Source: Allocoleopsis franciscana PCC 7113 (GTDB lineage: Bacteria > Cyanobacteriota > Cyanobacteriia > Cyanobacteriales > Coleofasciculaceae). Taken from it: DNA of 64,000 nt. Location of the stretch: NCBI RefSeq assembly GCF_000317515.1, contig NC_019738.1, positions 595,501 to 659,500 on the forward strand, given 5' to 3'. Of the stretch, positions 1 to 8,343 are shown in pieces. The translations under genes were made by a program, and so were the position numbers. The notes under the pieces were generated by a model. It worked only from the letters and a program-made list of their open reading frames with translations, searched no databases and was not told where the DNA came from. How positions within the stretch are numbered: position 1 is the first letter of the stretch; every line of letters begins with the position of its first letter.

Positions 1-380
1 TTTAAAATACCTTGACCCACAATAGGCCAAACCACTTGAGCACTTGGCTTGATGTGGAGCGGATCGCTCAACCAAGCTTCGTAGTTGGAAAAACGAGCGC
101 CATGGAAGTACATGCCGCTTAGCCATACAAAGATGACAGCCAAGTGACCGAAGTGGGCGCTGAAAATTTTCCGAGATACGTCTTCTAAGTCACTAGTATG
201 ACTATCGAAATCGTGAGCGTTAGCGTGGAGGTTCCAAATCCAAGTTGTGGTTTTTGGACCTCTAGCGAGGGTGCGATCAAAATGACCTGGTTTACCCCAT
301 CTCTCGAAAGAAGTAGGTACCGGATCTTTATCGACTACAACCCTTGCTTTCGCCTCTCGCTCAGGAGGGCTAATTGTCAT
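1..380 (-). CDS. psaA: Photosystem I P700 apoprotein A1, N-terminal part (runs off the window)
   Basis: On the minus strand, an ATG at 380 opens about 126 codons that run to the left edge without a stop. The translation begins [20 protein letters not shown] and continues through segments such as [16 protein letters not shown] and [20 protein letters not shown], which are the well-known PsaA N-terminus and first membrane helix. PsaA binds P700 and the electron-transfer chain of photosystem I with PsaB, in the thylakoid membrane. A purine-rich GAGGAG lies about 8 nt before the start. The rest of the gene, and probably psaB after it, lies outside the window. Confidence 0.97.
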   Translation of the reverse strand, partial: MTISPPEREAKARVVVDKDPVPTSFERWGKPGHFDRTLARGPKTTTWIWNLHANAHDFDSHTSDLEDVSRKIFSAHFGHLAVIFVWLSGMYFHGARFSNYEAWLSDPLHIKPSAQVVWPIVGQGIL

Positions 381-984
381 GAGGAATCTCCTCTCTAGAC
401 AAGGAACGAGAAAAACCCCACAGGGGGATTGGGATGTGTATAAGCGAGGAAAGCACTTGGATGTTATGGCGGCTTTCCTGGGAAACCAGATCTCCGCTTG
501 AAGTAGTTCCAGAGGAAGACCTTCTGTAGTTGATGATAGGACTGCCTCTGCAAAGTCTTCGGAAGCGCTTAACAATAATTCAAACTCTTAGCAAATCAAG
601 AGCCACTTAGGCTTTTAATGCAAAAGTATATGGAAAAAAGTCAAGAGTAGTTGACCTAAAATTTACAAAACGCAATATTCCTAGCGATGAGTCTCACAAT
701 TCAAAGTCATAGCGTGTCAAACCGAGTCCCTCATTGCGTTTTCCCAATCCCCCTGCCTTGACAAATAAGATTCAGCCTGCATTTCATTGCAAAATTAAAT
801 CACCTTAATCGAAAGAATCTATCTTCCTGTACAGGTTGCTCAAGGTTCTATCACCTAACGCAGGGCTTAACTAAATCCGACCCAAATTCATCAAGGAATA
901 AAACCTGATTTCGCCCTAGTGCGCCTATGGACAGCTTCGGTTAAGATGGATTGCCGGTGGCAAGTGGCAAAAGGAGGTTGTGTA
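381..984. promoter_or_regulatory. Intergenic region between psaA and a divergent lipoprotein gene
   Basis: About 600 bases without a credible gene separate psaA (leftward) from the lipoprotein gene (rightward), so promoters for both must lie here. psaA in cyanobacteria usually has a long, light-regulated leader (family knowledge), which fits the long gap. The segment around 590-700 is AT-rich. I could not fix a -10/-35 pair or a known light-response box by eye. Confidence 0.5.
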
Positions 985-2910
985 GTGGGTAAAAATCGCT
1001 GGTGGATAACTGGGAGAGTACTCGTTTCGTTCTTAATGGCTGCGGTTTTAGCTTGGTCATTGGTGGGCTGTAGCAGCTTCAGGGGTAGCTCTAGTTCACG
1101 TATTGAGACATCCCCATCTCTGAACAGCGATGCCGCCAAGCCTCAATTCACAGGACAGCTTTCAGAAGTAGCGCCACCCCCAGCCATTCAAAAATTAAGC
1201 CAGAGCTTGGAAGCTTACCAGCCTCAAGTCGCGATTTTGACCCCTAGAGCTGATCAAGTTCTTCAAGACACAAGCGTCTCAGTACAATTTCAGGTTCAAG
1301 ATTTACCCCTCTTTAAAGACCCAGATTTAGGTTTAGGCCCACATTTAAATGTCATTCTGGACAACCAACCCTATCAAGCCGTCTATGACTTAGACCACCC
1401 AATTGTCTTTGAAGATTTAGCCCCAGGGACTCATACCCTGCGTGTTTTTGCCTCCCGTCCTTGGCATGAGAGCTTCAAGAACGAAGGAGCCTATGCCCAG
1501 ACAACATTTCACGTCTTTACAAAAAGTACTGATAACAACCCAGAGCCAGCCATACCCTTACTGACTTATAGTCGCCCGACAGGTAGCTACGGAGCCGAAC
1601 CGATTATGCTCGACTTCTACCTGACAAACGCCCCTCTGCATTTAGTAGCTCAAGAAAATCCTGATGATGATATTGCCGATTGGCGTATTCGCGTCACGAT
1701 CAACGGAGAAAGTTTTGTTCTGGATCGCTGGCAACCGATTTACCTGAAAGGATTTAAGCGGGGCAAGAACTGGGTGAAGCTAGAGTTTCTCGACGAACAG
1801 GGAAACCCGGTTAAAAATGTTTTCAACAACACAGTGCGGCTGATTAGTTACGAGCCGAAAGGAAAAGATACCCTTTCTAAACTAGTGCGCGGCGAAATCT
1901 CTGCTGATGCGGCTCGTGGTATCGTAACTTCCGGCTATCAAACAACACCCACGCTGACCCCCGCTCCCAGCCCATTACCCACTGTTACGCCAGAACCCAT
2001 CCCTTCTACAGAACCATCTGTTGAAGAAACACCAACTCCTGAATTAGAGACGCCATTAGCAGAACCCACCCCATCTGTTGAATCTCCAACAACATCGAGC
2101 GAATCCCCATCTCCTGTAGAAGAACCAACTTCCACAGAGCAAGCACCTCCGAGTGAACCCGTCACTGAGCCAAAGTCCAGGTTCGGCAGTTTCTTCAATC
2201 GTTTCCGTCGTCCATCTGTAGCTCCTAGCCCTTTACCTGAACAATCAGAACTAGAGGTTCCCACTAACGAGCCTGTGATAGTTCCAGAGGAAACCGAACC
2301 GATGCCAGAACCAGAGGTATCGCCGACTCCCACCGAATCCCCCTCTGCTGTAGAAGAACCAACTCCCATCGAATCCCCCTCTGCCGTAGAAGAACCGACT
2401 CCTACGGAAGAAGCAACTCCTACTACACCTGTAACTGAGCCAAAGCCCAAGTTCGGAAGTTTCTTCAATCGCTTTCGTCGTCCGGCGGCTACACCCAGCG
2501 AACAGCCTGCCATACCAGAGGTATTAGACGCTCCCTCTTCGGAACCCGTGGTGGTACCGGAACAAACTGAACCCCCAGCGTCGGAAGAAGAACCCACTAT
2601 CCCGCCTGAGCTGACAGAGCCAGAATTAGAGCCTACTCCGGTGATTACACCCGTCCCGATTCGACCCATACAGCCAGAAAAATCCCTAACTGATGACCTG
2701 TTGAAGGGTGATCAATCTCCTGCAACCAATGGAGCAACTCCAACTCCAAATTCTGAGTTACCGCCAACACTACCGGAAATTGTAGGGACACCAGAGCCAA
2801 AACTTTCGCAACCAGAAGTTTCCCCTTCTCCCAAATCGGAAGCACCAGCCTCAGAGGCACAAGTGACCGATCTACCTTTAGGGGAAGAAACAATTCCTGA
2901 GACTCGATAA
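985..2910 (+). CDS. Proline-rich lipoprotein, conserved cyanobacterial type
   Basis: The frame is open from 919, but the best start is GTG at 985: AAGGAGG at 971-977 sits 7 nt before it and the signal peptide then begins properly. This gives about 641 aa. Residues 1-29 form a lipoprotein signal (basic VGKNRWW start, hydrophobic core, lipobox LVGC with Cys about 29). A conserved globular part follows (about 60-310, with two Ig-like stretches around VAILTPRADQVLQDTSVSVQ and TNAPLHLVAQ). The C-terminal half is low-complexity Pro/Glu/Thr/Ser and carries two copies of the basic amphipathic motif FGSFFNRFRRP. Probably exported and lipid-anchored; function unknown. It ends 33 bases before the next gene, so the two may be co-transcribed. 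Confidence 0.8.
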   Translation: MGKNRWWITGRVLVSFLMAAVLAWSLVGCSSFRGSSSSRIETSPSLNSDAAKPQFTGQLSEVAPPPAIQKLSQSLEAYQPQVAILTPRADQVLQDTSVSVQFQVQDLPLFKDPDLGLGPHLNVILDNQPYQAVYDLDHPIVFEDLAPGTHTLRVFASRPWHESFKNEGAYAQTTFHVFTKSTDNNPEPAIPLLTYSRPTGSYGAEPIMLDFYLTNAPLHLVAQENPDDDIADWRIRVTINGESFVLDRWQPIYLKGFKRGKNWVKLEFLDEQGNPVKNVFNNTVRLISYEPKGKDTLSKLVRGEISADAARGIVTSGYQTTPTLTPAPSPLPTVTPEPIPSTEPSVEETPTPELETPLAEPTPSVESPTTSSESPSPVEEPTSTEQAPPSEPVTEPKSRFGSFFNRFRRPSVAPSPLPEQSELEVPTNEPVIVPEETEPMPEPEVSPTPTESPSAVEEPTPIESPSAVEEPTPTEEATPTTPVTEPKPKFGSFFNRFRRPAATPSEQPAIPEVLDAPSSEPVVVPEQTEPPASEEEPTIPPELTEPELEPTPVITPVPIRPIQPEKSLTDDLLKGDQSPATNGATPTPNSELPPTLPEIVGTPEPKLSQPEVSPSPKSEAPASEAQVTDLPLGEETIPETR

Positions 2911-2943
2911 CGTTAAGAATGATGAAGATATTGCACAGTTGGC

Positions 2944-4491
2944 ATGATAGGCATTAAAAAGACTTCTCGCGTCCGAACTCCAGAACTTCCCCAAGCTCGA
3001 ATCTGGCTTAATACAGACCAGCCCTTAGCTCTGAAACAGTTAAAAGGACGAGTGGTCGTTCTTGACTTTTGGACATACTGCTGCATTAATTGCTTGCATG
3101 TCCTGCCAGACTTGAAGTATTTAGAACATAAGTACAAAGACAGCCTCACCGTTATTGGCATCCACTCAGCTAAGTTTGACCAGGAAAAAGAGGCTGAAAA
3201 CATCCGTCAGGCGGTACTCCGATACGACATAGAGCATCCTGTTCTTGTGGACAACAACTTTGATGTCTGGCAGCAGTATGCCGTTCGGGCTTGGCCTACC
3301 TTGATGGTGATTGACCCAGAAGGGTACGTGATTGGTTCTGTATCCGGTGAGGGAAATCGAGATGTTTTGGATCAGCTAATTGAGCAAGTGATCCGCGAAC
3401 ATCAGGAGAAAGGAACCATCAATTTTCAGGAACTTAGCCTGACGCTAGAAAAGCAGCGACAACCCCTAGCGACCCCCCTGGCTTTTCCGGGTAAAGTGCT
3501 GACAGATGAAGAAGGTGAACGCTTATTCATTGCTGACTCTGGCCATCACCGGATTGTGGTGAGTAGCCTGAGTGGTGAGGTTCAGCAGGTAATTGGAACG
3601 GGCAAACCCGGCTTAACCGATGGCTCCTTTGAGGAAGCTCAATTCTTCGCCCCTCAAGGAATGACCTTAGATAGCGAAAATCAGCTCCTCTACGTGGCAG
3701 ATACCGAAAACCATTGTCTGCGACAAGTTGATCTCAAAAACCAGCAGGTCAAAACGATTGCTGGTACGGGTGAGCAAAGTCATCACATCCGCCCTCATAG
3801 TGGAAAAGCTCTAGAAACACGCTTGAATTCTCCTTGGGATGTGGAGAAAGTTGGTCATTGTCTCTTGATTGCCATGGCGGGTTCCCATCAAATTTGGGAA
3901 ATGCAGCTAGAAACGGGTTGGCTGAGAACTTACGCTGGCACGGGTGCAGAAGCTTGTCTGGATGGAACTCCGGATCAGGCGGCTTTTGCCCAGCCTAGTG
4001 GACTGACGACGGACGGTCGAGAGTTATACATTGCTGATAGTGAAGTTAGCTCGATTCGAGCTGTGGGATTGGTGGATCATCTGCCAGTACGAACCGTCTG
4101 CGGTAGTGGCGAATTATTTGGTTTTGGCGATGTCGATGGTGAGGACGCTGATGTCCGCCTGCAACACGCATTGGGTGTGGAATATACTCAAAATTACCTT
4201 TGGGTCGCTGATACTTACAACCATAAAATCAAGCGTGTTGACCCGCGAACGGGTACTTGCCAGACCATGATAGGGCAGGGAACGGCCGGTCATCAGGATG
4301 GTCAAAGCATTAAGGCTAGGTTCTCGGAACCCTCCGGTTTGAGCGCGATCGCGGCTCACCTATACGTTGCTGACACCAATAACCATGCCATTCGGTGCAT
4401 TGCTCTCGATACTCTGGAAGTAACCACTTTAGAGTTTTTAGGCTTGTGTGCACCCGACGTTTGTCTTCCTACTTCTTCCTCAACTCAATAA
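2944..4491 (+). CDS. Thioredoxin-fold / NHL beta-propeller protein (NHLRC2-like)
   Basis: This 515-residue protein has two parts. Residues about 1-165 are a thioredoxin/TlpA-like domain with the motif WTYCCINCLHVLP (a CxxC pair, C-I-N-C) and the later cis-Pro region AWPTLMVIDPEG. From about 175 to the end are six NHL repeats, recognisable by the recurring pattern LYVADTxNHxIRxVD. This is the domain order of the NHLRC2 family; its bacterial role is not established, though redox or scaffold functions are suggested. No export signal is visible, so it is probably cytoplasmic. It follows the lipoprotein gene closely. No clear Shine-Dalgarno supports ATG 2944, but the start agrees with the domain boundary. 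Confidence 0.85.
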   Translation: MIGIKKTSRVRTPELPQARIWLNTDQPLALKQLKGRVVVLDFWTYCCINCLHVLPDLKYLEHKYKDSLTVIGIHSAKFDQEKEAENIRQAVLRYDIEHPVLVDNNFDVWQQYAVRAWPTLMVIDPEGYVIGSVSGEGNRDVLDQLIEQVIREHQEKGTINFQELSLTLEKQRQPLATPLAFPGKVLTDEEGERLFIADSGHHRIVVSSLSGEVQQVIGTGKPGLTDGSFEEAQFFAPQGMTLDSENQLLYVADTENHCLRQVDLKNQQVKTIAGTGEQSHHIRPHSGKALETRLNSPWDVEKVGHCLLIAMAGSHQIWEMQLETGWLRTYAGTGAEACLDGTPDQAAFAQPSGLTTDGRELYIADSEVSSIRAVGLVDHLPVRTVCGSGELFGFGDVDGEDADVRLQHALGVEYTQNYLWVADTYNHKIKRVDPRTGTCQTMIGQGTAGHQDGQSIKARFSEPSGLSAIAAHLYVADTNNHAIRCIALDTLEVTTLEFLGLCAPDVCLPTSSSTQ

Positions 4492-4500
4492 TGTGATGAT

Positions 4501-5646
4501 TTAGTCTTCTGGAACAGCAAGTATCCGTAGGATTCGTTCAGCATCTGTCAAATCACCCACGATGCGTCGGACAGGTTGAGGCCAAACTCTGAGCAATGTT
4601 GGGGTAGCGGAGATTTGATTCGCCTCGGCTTGATCGGGATGTTTAAAAACGTCAATGACTTTCAGGGTATAGGGAAGACGCAGAGAATTCTCTAATAACT
4701 GGTGCAAGCTCATGAGGATATACTCTGTGGCTGCACTGTGTCCCGACACAAACAAACGCAATACGTAGCCTTGAGCATGTTGTAATGATGAATCAGGCGG
4801 CATTTCTGGAGAGTTGCTGTGTGCTGTCGCTAGGGTTGGGTGGTGAGGTGGCGGCTTGTTGGTCGTTTCCTGAATGCGATCAGCGCTAGGCTTCTGGTGA
4901 TCCAACGGATCACGCTGCACCGCTTCGCGATCGCCTCCCGCTTGTGCTGTCGTAACGCTGTCACTCGCGCTAACAGAGCCAGCCATTGTAACATTCTCCT
5001 GTTCAGGCGTTAATGCCTGAGATACCTTGTAATCTTGTGTTACAGCCTGGTGGTTAATTGCCTCTGCCTGTGATCCTAAAGCGGATTCTGATAGCGTAGT
5101 TTCGTTGGGAGAAGAGGTTAAATGTTCCTGGTAAGAGCTTTCGCCCTGTTTGTTTTCTAAAGGCACTTGCTTAAGCTGGTGGCTGGGGGAACTTCCGCTA
5201 TAAGAGTAGGAAAATTGCTCAGTGCGCTCAAAACGCACAATCAAATCATGGTCTTCCCAGAGTTGGGGGAACTGATGGCGATAAGTCTCCAGAACGATCG
5301 GATCGCATAATCCTTCTTGCCAGGGAGCCAATTGCCAAACGAGATTGCCGGTGCCAAATACGGCATTGAGTAGAGCTTGGTGATGACGCACGAGCGGGTA
5401 AATCTCCGCTGAAGTTCGTATTTGTCGGGTTCGAGGGTCGAGCCAGCGATCAATGGTTGCAGTATACCCTGGCACTAAAAAATGAGGCGGTTCCGGTAAT
5501 CCTAAAATTTCTTGCAGAGCCACACACAAATGCATGTGCCAATGACCCTGCTTTTTGGGATCAATGCAATAAATTAAGTCGGCTCCCGGTGTAAATAGGG
5601 CAATACCTTTAAACAACTGGGGGAAAAGTGGTTTGTCAAATTTCAA
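4501..5646 (-). CDS. Protein with unknown N-terminal domain and C-terminal KaiB-like domain
   Basis: 381 aa. Residues about 294-381 match the KaiB/SasA-sensor thioredoxin-like fold: LRLFVSGHS, then TLKVIDVFKHP, then ISATPTLLRVWPQPVRR and IVGDLTD, lining up with KaiB LKVIDV, ATPTL and PPPVRRIIGDL. Residues 1-140 (with LFTPGADLIYCIDP and GHWHMHLCVALQEILGLP) form a domain I do not recognise. The middle (about 150-290) is Ser/Gln/Thr-rich, low complexity and probably disordered. KaiB binds KaiC in the circadian clock; whether this fusion does is inference. No kaiA or kaiC lies nearby. The gene converges on the NHL gene with only 9 bases between stops. Confidence 0.8.
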   Translation of the reverse strand: MKFDKPLFPQLFKGIALFTPGADLIYCIDPKKQGHWHMHLCVALQEILGLPEPPHFLVPGYTATIDRWLDPRTRQIRTSAEIYPLVRHHQALLNAVFGTGNLVWQLAPWQEGLCDPIVLETYRHQFPQLWEDHDLIVRFERTEQFSYSYSGSSPSHQLKQVPLENKQGESSYQEHLTSSPNETTLSESALGSQAEAINHQAVTQDYKVSQALTPEQENVTMAGSVSASDSVTTAQAGGDREAVQRDPLDHQKPSADRIQETTNKPPPHHPTLATAHSNSPEMPPDSSLQHAQGYVLRLFVSGHSAATEYILMSLHQLLENSLRLPYTLKVIDVFKHPDQAEANQISATPTLLRVWPQPVRRIVGDLTDAERILRILAVPED

Positions 5647-5889
5647 GGACTAGAGCCAGAGACTAGGGTTTTGGGATAATAGAGTCGAGTATTGAAGTGT
5701 CAGATTTACGCCTTCCTGAATTTCCCTTACTCCTTGCTCAAACCCTCAAATCATTAGAGCTTACCCTTAAGCGCCATATTTCCGGTTGTTCACGGTAGGT
5801 CAAGGGGGCGGTTGTTACTCAAAACCTTTGTGCTTATTTTAGCGTGAAGTCTTCACAATTAAGCGCGAACGGTAACAGTGACTACAGTT

Positions 5890-5928
5890 GAATCCCCGCC
5901 TGCCATTTGTGATTCAAGCGGGGGATTC
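5890..5928 (-). terminator. Hairpin downstream of pilT
   Basis: GAATCCCCGC (5890-5899) pairs with GCGGGGGATTC (5918-5928) with one bulged G. It lies 13 bases beyond the pilT stop on the minus strand. It is a plausible transcription terminator for pilT, although no long T-run follows. Confidence 0.55.
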
Positions 5929-5940
5929 CTGTGAAGGTCG

Positions 5941-7260
5941 CTAAATACGACCGCGTAACATCATCGCCATTTCGTTCTGAGTCGGGGACATTTCTAGGGC
6001 GGTTTCTTCCGTGATCCGCCCTTCCTGATAAAGGTTAAACAGAGATTTGTTCATGGTGACCATCCCGTCAAATTCACCCTCATCCATGAGTTGTGAAATG
6101 TCATCATATTGACCCTTGCGGATATAGTCCTTAATTGCCTCTGTGTTGATCAGGATGTCGTGAAAAGCCGCACGCTTGCCATCTGTAGTGCGACACAAAC
6201 CCTGAGCAATAATAGCTACTAGAGATTCTGCGATCGCCACTCGCATGGCCGGTTGCTCCTCAGCCGGATAAAGCGTCAGAATCCGTTCCAGGGTTTTAAC
6301 CGCACTGTTTGTGTGCAGCGTTCCCATCACTAAGTGACCCGTCTGAGCCGCTTTGAGTGCGGTATTCACCGTCTCTCTATCCCGCATTTCCCCCACCAGA
6401 ATCACATCGGGGTCTTCCCGCAATGATGCCTTTAAGGCATTGTCAAACTTCAGGGTATGCATTCCCACTTCCCTTTGTCTAATCAAGGCTTTACGACTTT
6501 GATGGACAAATTCAATCGGGTCTTCAATGGTGATGATGTGCTTGGGCATCTCCTTATTCATGTAGTCCACCATCGCCGCGAGGGTTGTGGACTTACCAGA
6601 CCCCGTCGGACCCGTGACTAAGATCAGACCCTTATGATAATGACAGACATCTCTAAATACAGGGGGCAACCGCAGTTGCTCAATCGTTAAAATTGTCAAC
6701 GGAATCAGTCGCAGTACCATTCCAGGGCCGCGCAGAGTGTCGAAGACATTAATCCGCACCCGTGCAAATTCATATTGAGTTGCACCATCAAATTCCAGAT
6801 GGTCATGAAAGCGTCGGATTTCCTCGTCGGTTAGCACTTCCCGCAACCAACTCAGAAATGTAGCTTGATCGGTTTCTGGGTGGTTGGTTAGTTCCATCTC
6901 GCCACGATTGCGATAACGAGGAGCTTCACCGACACCAATATGAACGTCAGAAAATCCCTTGTCATAGGCATAACGAACCAATTGCGCCAATGTCGGCTGT
7001 CCTGGTGAGGGGCCGACACTCCGTGCTGGCATCCGAGCTTTAACATTGGATGACGCTGGTACTGCCGGAGGACGAGAGGGTGCCTGTTGCCCTGAAGGTT
7101 CTGAGCGAGGGGGTGGAGCCGCAGAACTCAGTGTTTGTGTCGCCATCTGGTTCTTCGTTCCTGAAGCGGCTGCCCCAGCCATCTTATTATTCGGTGGCGG
7201 TGGTGGTGGAACCATGGGAGGGGGGGGGGGGGAAATGGGCCGACGCTGTGAGTCTGTCAT
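5941..7260 (-). CDS. pilT: Type IV pilus retraction ATPase PilT with proline-rich N-terminal extension
   Basis: 439 aa. Residues about 1-88 are an unusual low-complexity extension (two polyproline runs, then Ala/Ser/Pro). The PilT core follows: a PAS-like N-domain (LAQLVRYAYDKGFSDVHIGVGE), Walker A GPTGSGKSTT (about 216-225), the Asp box TIEDPIEFVH, Walker B region DVILVGEMRD (about 288), the His box GTLHTNSAVKTLERI and the C-terminal AIxESL-type helix AIAESLVAIIAQGL. PilT powers pilus retraction for twitching and phototaxis. Cyanobacteria have PilT1 near pilB and pilC and a solitary PilT2; standing alone here, it is more likely the latter (inference). The extension contains a 13-base C tract (G on the plus strand, 7220-7232). 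In-frame Met codons at residues 16, 27 and 39 are alternative starts. Confidence 0.93.
   Translation of the reverse strand: MTDSQRRPISPPPPPMVPPPPPPNNKMAGAAASGTKNQMATQTLSSAAPPPRSEPSGQQAPSRPPAVPASSNVKARMPARSVGPSPGQPTLAQLVRYAYDKGFSDVHIGVGEAPRYRNRGEMELTNHPETDQATFLSWLREVLTDEEIRRFHDHLEFDGATQYEFARVRINVFDTLRGPGMVLRLIPLTILTIEQLRLPPVFRDVCHYHKGLILVTGPTGSGKSTTLAAMVDYMNKEMPKHIITIEDPIEFVHQSRKALIRQREVGMHTLKFDNALKASLREDPDVILVGEMRDRETVNTALKAAQTGHLVMGTLHTNSAVKTLERILTLYPAEEQPAMRVAIAESLVAIIAQGLCRTTDGKRAAFHDILINTEAIKDYIRKGQYDDISQLMDEGEFDGMVTMNKSLFNLYQEGRITEETALEMSPTQNEMAMMLRGRI
7220..7232 (-). repeat. 13-base homopolymer (poly-C on coding strand) in pilT codons 10-14
   Basis: Thirteen consecutive G on the plus strand read as Ser-Pro-Pro-Pro-Pro at residues 10-14 of pilT. 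Gain or loss of one base would shift the frame about 10 codons after the ATG. Confidence 0.85.
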
Positions 7261-7825
7261 ATGGCAATTGCGAGTTAGCGAGGATAAGTGGTTCGACGAA
7301 CTATATCTATATCTTTACAGTCTTCCCAAACTTGAGAGTTCGTTATCATTCCTTCACAACAATACTAAATCGATTGTCTGAATTTAGCTCCTACAGATGA
7401 ATGCGATTGAAAAGAGTAAATCGTCACTCATTTTCCATCAACTGTGACACGGCACAATTATGAGAGTGACCCCCCAAAGTTATAAGAAGTGTAAAGATGA
7501 ACAACCCGTTGAGCCGTTCCTCGTGCCGCCTGATTTTTTAGCAAAGAAAATTATTTGAGCTAGAGTCTGTAACGCTAGATACATCAATGCCTCTATCTCT
7601 AGAGAGATTGTCCCTTCTACGTTTCACTCGAAGCATGACTTTTGTAACGATTTTTGTAACGGTTCTGATCCACAAATGTTTCAGCTTGAATGTAAATTTT
7701 TTTGAATATCAGCTCATCATAATCGAGAGTTTCCCTATACTGAATTTCACGACATCAATCCGCCAAGGATTAATAAACAGGCTTTTCTGTAAATTATTTT
7801 TTTAATCAGAACAGGAGGAAGAATC
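7261..7825. promoter_or_regulatory. Intergenic region upstream of pilT and of a small membrane protein gene
   Basis: About 565 bases between the divergent pilT and the gene at 7826. It must carry both promoters. An open frame of 72 codons at 7587-7805 (+) has a composition of AT-rich noncoding DNA and no ribosome-binding site, so I do not call it. AGGAGGAA at 7813-7820 is the ribosome-binding site of the next gene. No other motif was identified. Confidence 0.5.
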
Positions 7826-8200
7826 ATGGAATTAACGAATCGTGAGAGCTTAGCAAAGAGCTATTCTTTAGCCATGCTCAAAAGCTTCTTGATTTGGACG
7901 TTTACATTAGGAGTTTGCTTACTGGTTGTTGGTTTTCCGTTAATCGTTTTAATGGTCACCGTTGGGGCGTTTCTCGCGATCACTTTACAATCCGTATTAC
8001 CCGTTAGTGCCGTTTTGCTGGTGGCAGGAAGCTTGATTGGAGCCAATATTTTAGCGGTTGTCATCGGAGCAGCAATCCTCACTTTTAAAGGTGTTCATCC
8101 AGAGGAAGTGCACTGGTTAAATTGGCTGCATGGTGGCCCAGACCCTCTAAACGAATCGGTGTATGCCGCTTGCCCACTGACCTGCGACTTGACGAAGTAG
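7826..8200 (+). CDS. Small membrane protein with a long hydrophobic core, unknown function
   Basis: 124 aa with a strong ribosome-binding site (AGGAGGAA, 5 nt before ATG). After a polar N-terminus (MELTNRESLAKSYSLAM), residues about 19-88 are almost wholly hydrophobic and form two to three membrane segments, with small residues and a VGFPLIVLMV stretch. The tail is polar, with WLNWLHGGPDPLNES and two Cys. I do not recognise the family; the layout resembles small membrane-hairpin proteins. A rho-independent terminator follows at 8277, so it is probably a single-gene transcript. Confidence 0.65.
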   Translation: MELTNRESLAKSYSLAMLKSFLIWTFTLGVCLLVVGFPLIVLMVTVGAFLAITLQSVLPVSAVLLVAGSLIGANILAVVIGAAILTFKGVHPEEVHWLNWLHGGPDPLNESVYAACPLTCDLTK

Positions 8201-8276
8201 GTATCGGGTTGGCTGACGGGCGACTGTTGGTTAAAGTTTAATCACATTATTAAGTTTTGAATACAACAGTTTTGCT

Positions 8277-8299
8277 ACCCGGTCCAATCCGGGTTTTTT
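8277..8299 (+). terminator. Rho-independent terminator
   Basis: ACCCGG (8277-8282), loop TCCAAT, CCGGGT (8289-8294), then a run of T to 8299. A typical intrinsic terminator, 77 bases after the small membrane protein gene. Confidence 0.85.
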
Positions 8300-8343
8300 C
8301 ATGTTTAAATTCTGTCGAATGACTTTTTATTTAATAATTCTTC

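Noticed and set aside
1938-2669. Long open frame on the minus strand inside the lipoprotein gene (243 codons, Gly/Ser/Val-rich)
   Set aside because: It is the mirror image of the Pro/Glu/Thr-rich tail of the real gene; composition is low-complexity, with no start signal.
7587-7805. 72-codon open frame upstream of the small membrane protein
   Set aside because: No ribosome-binding site, random composition of AT-rich intergenic DNA; left unannotated.
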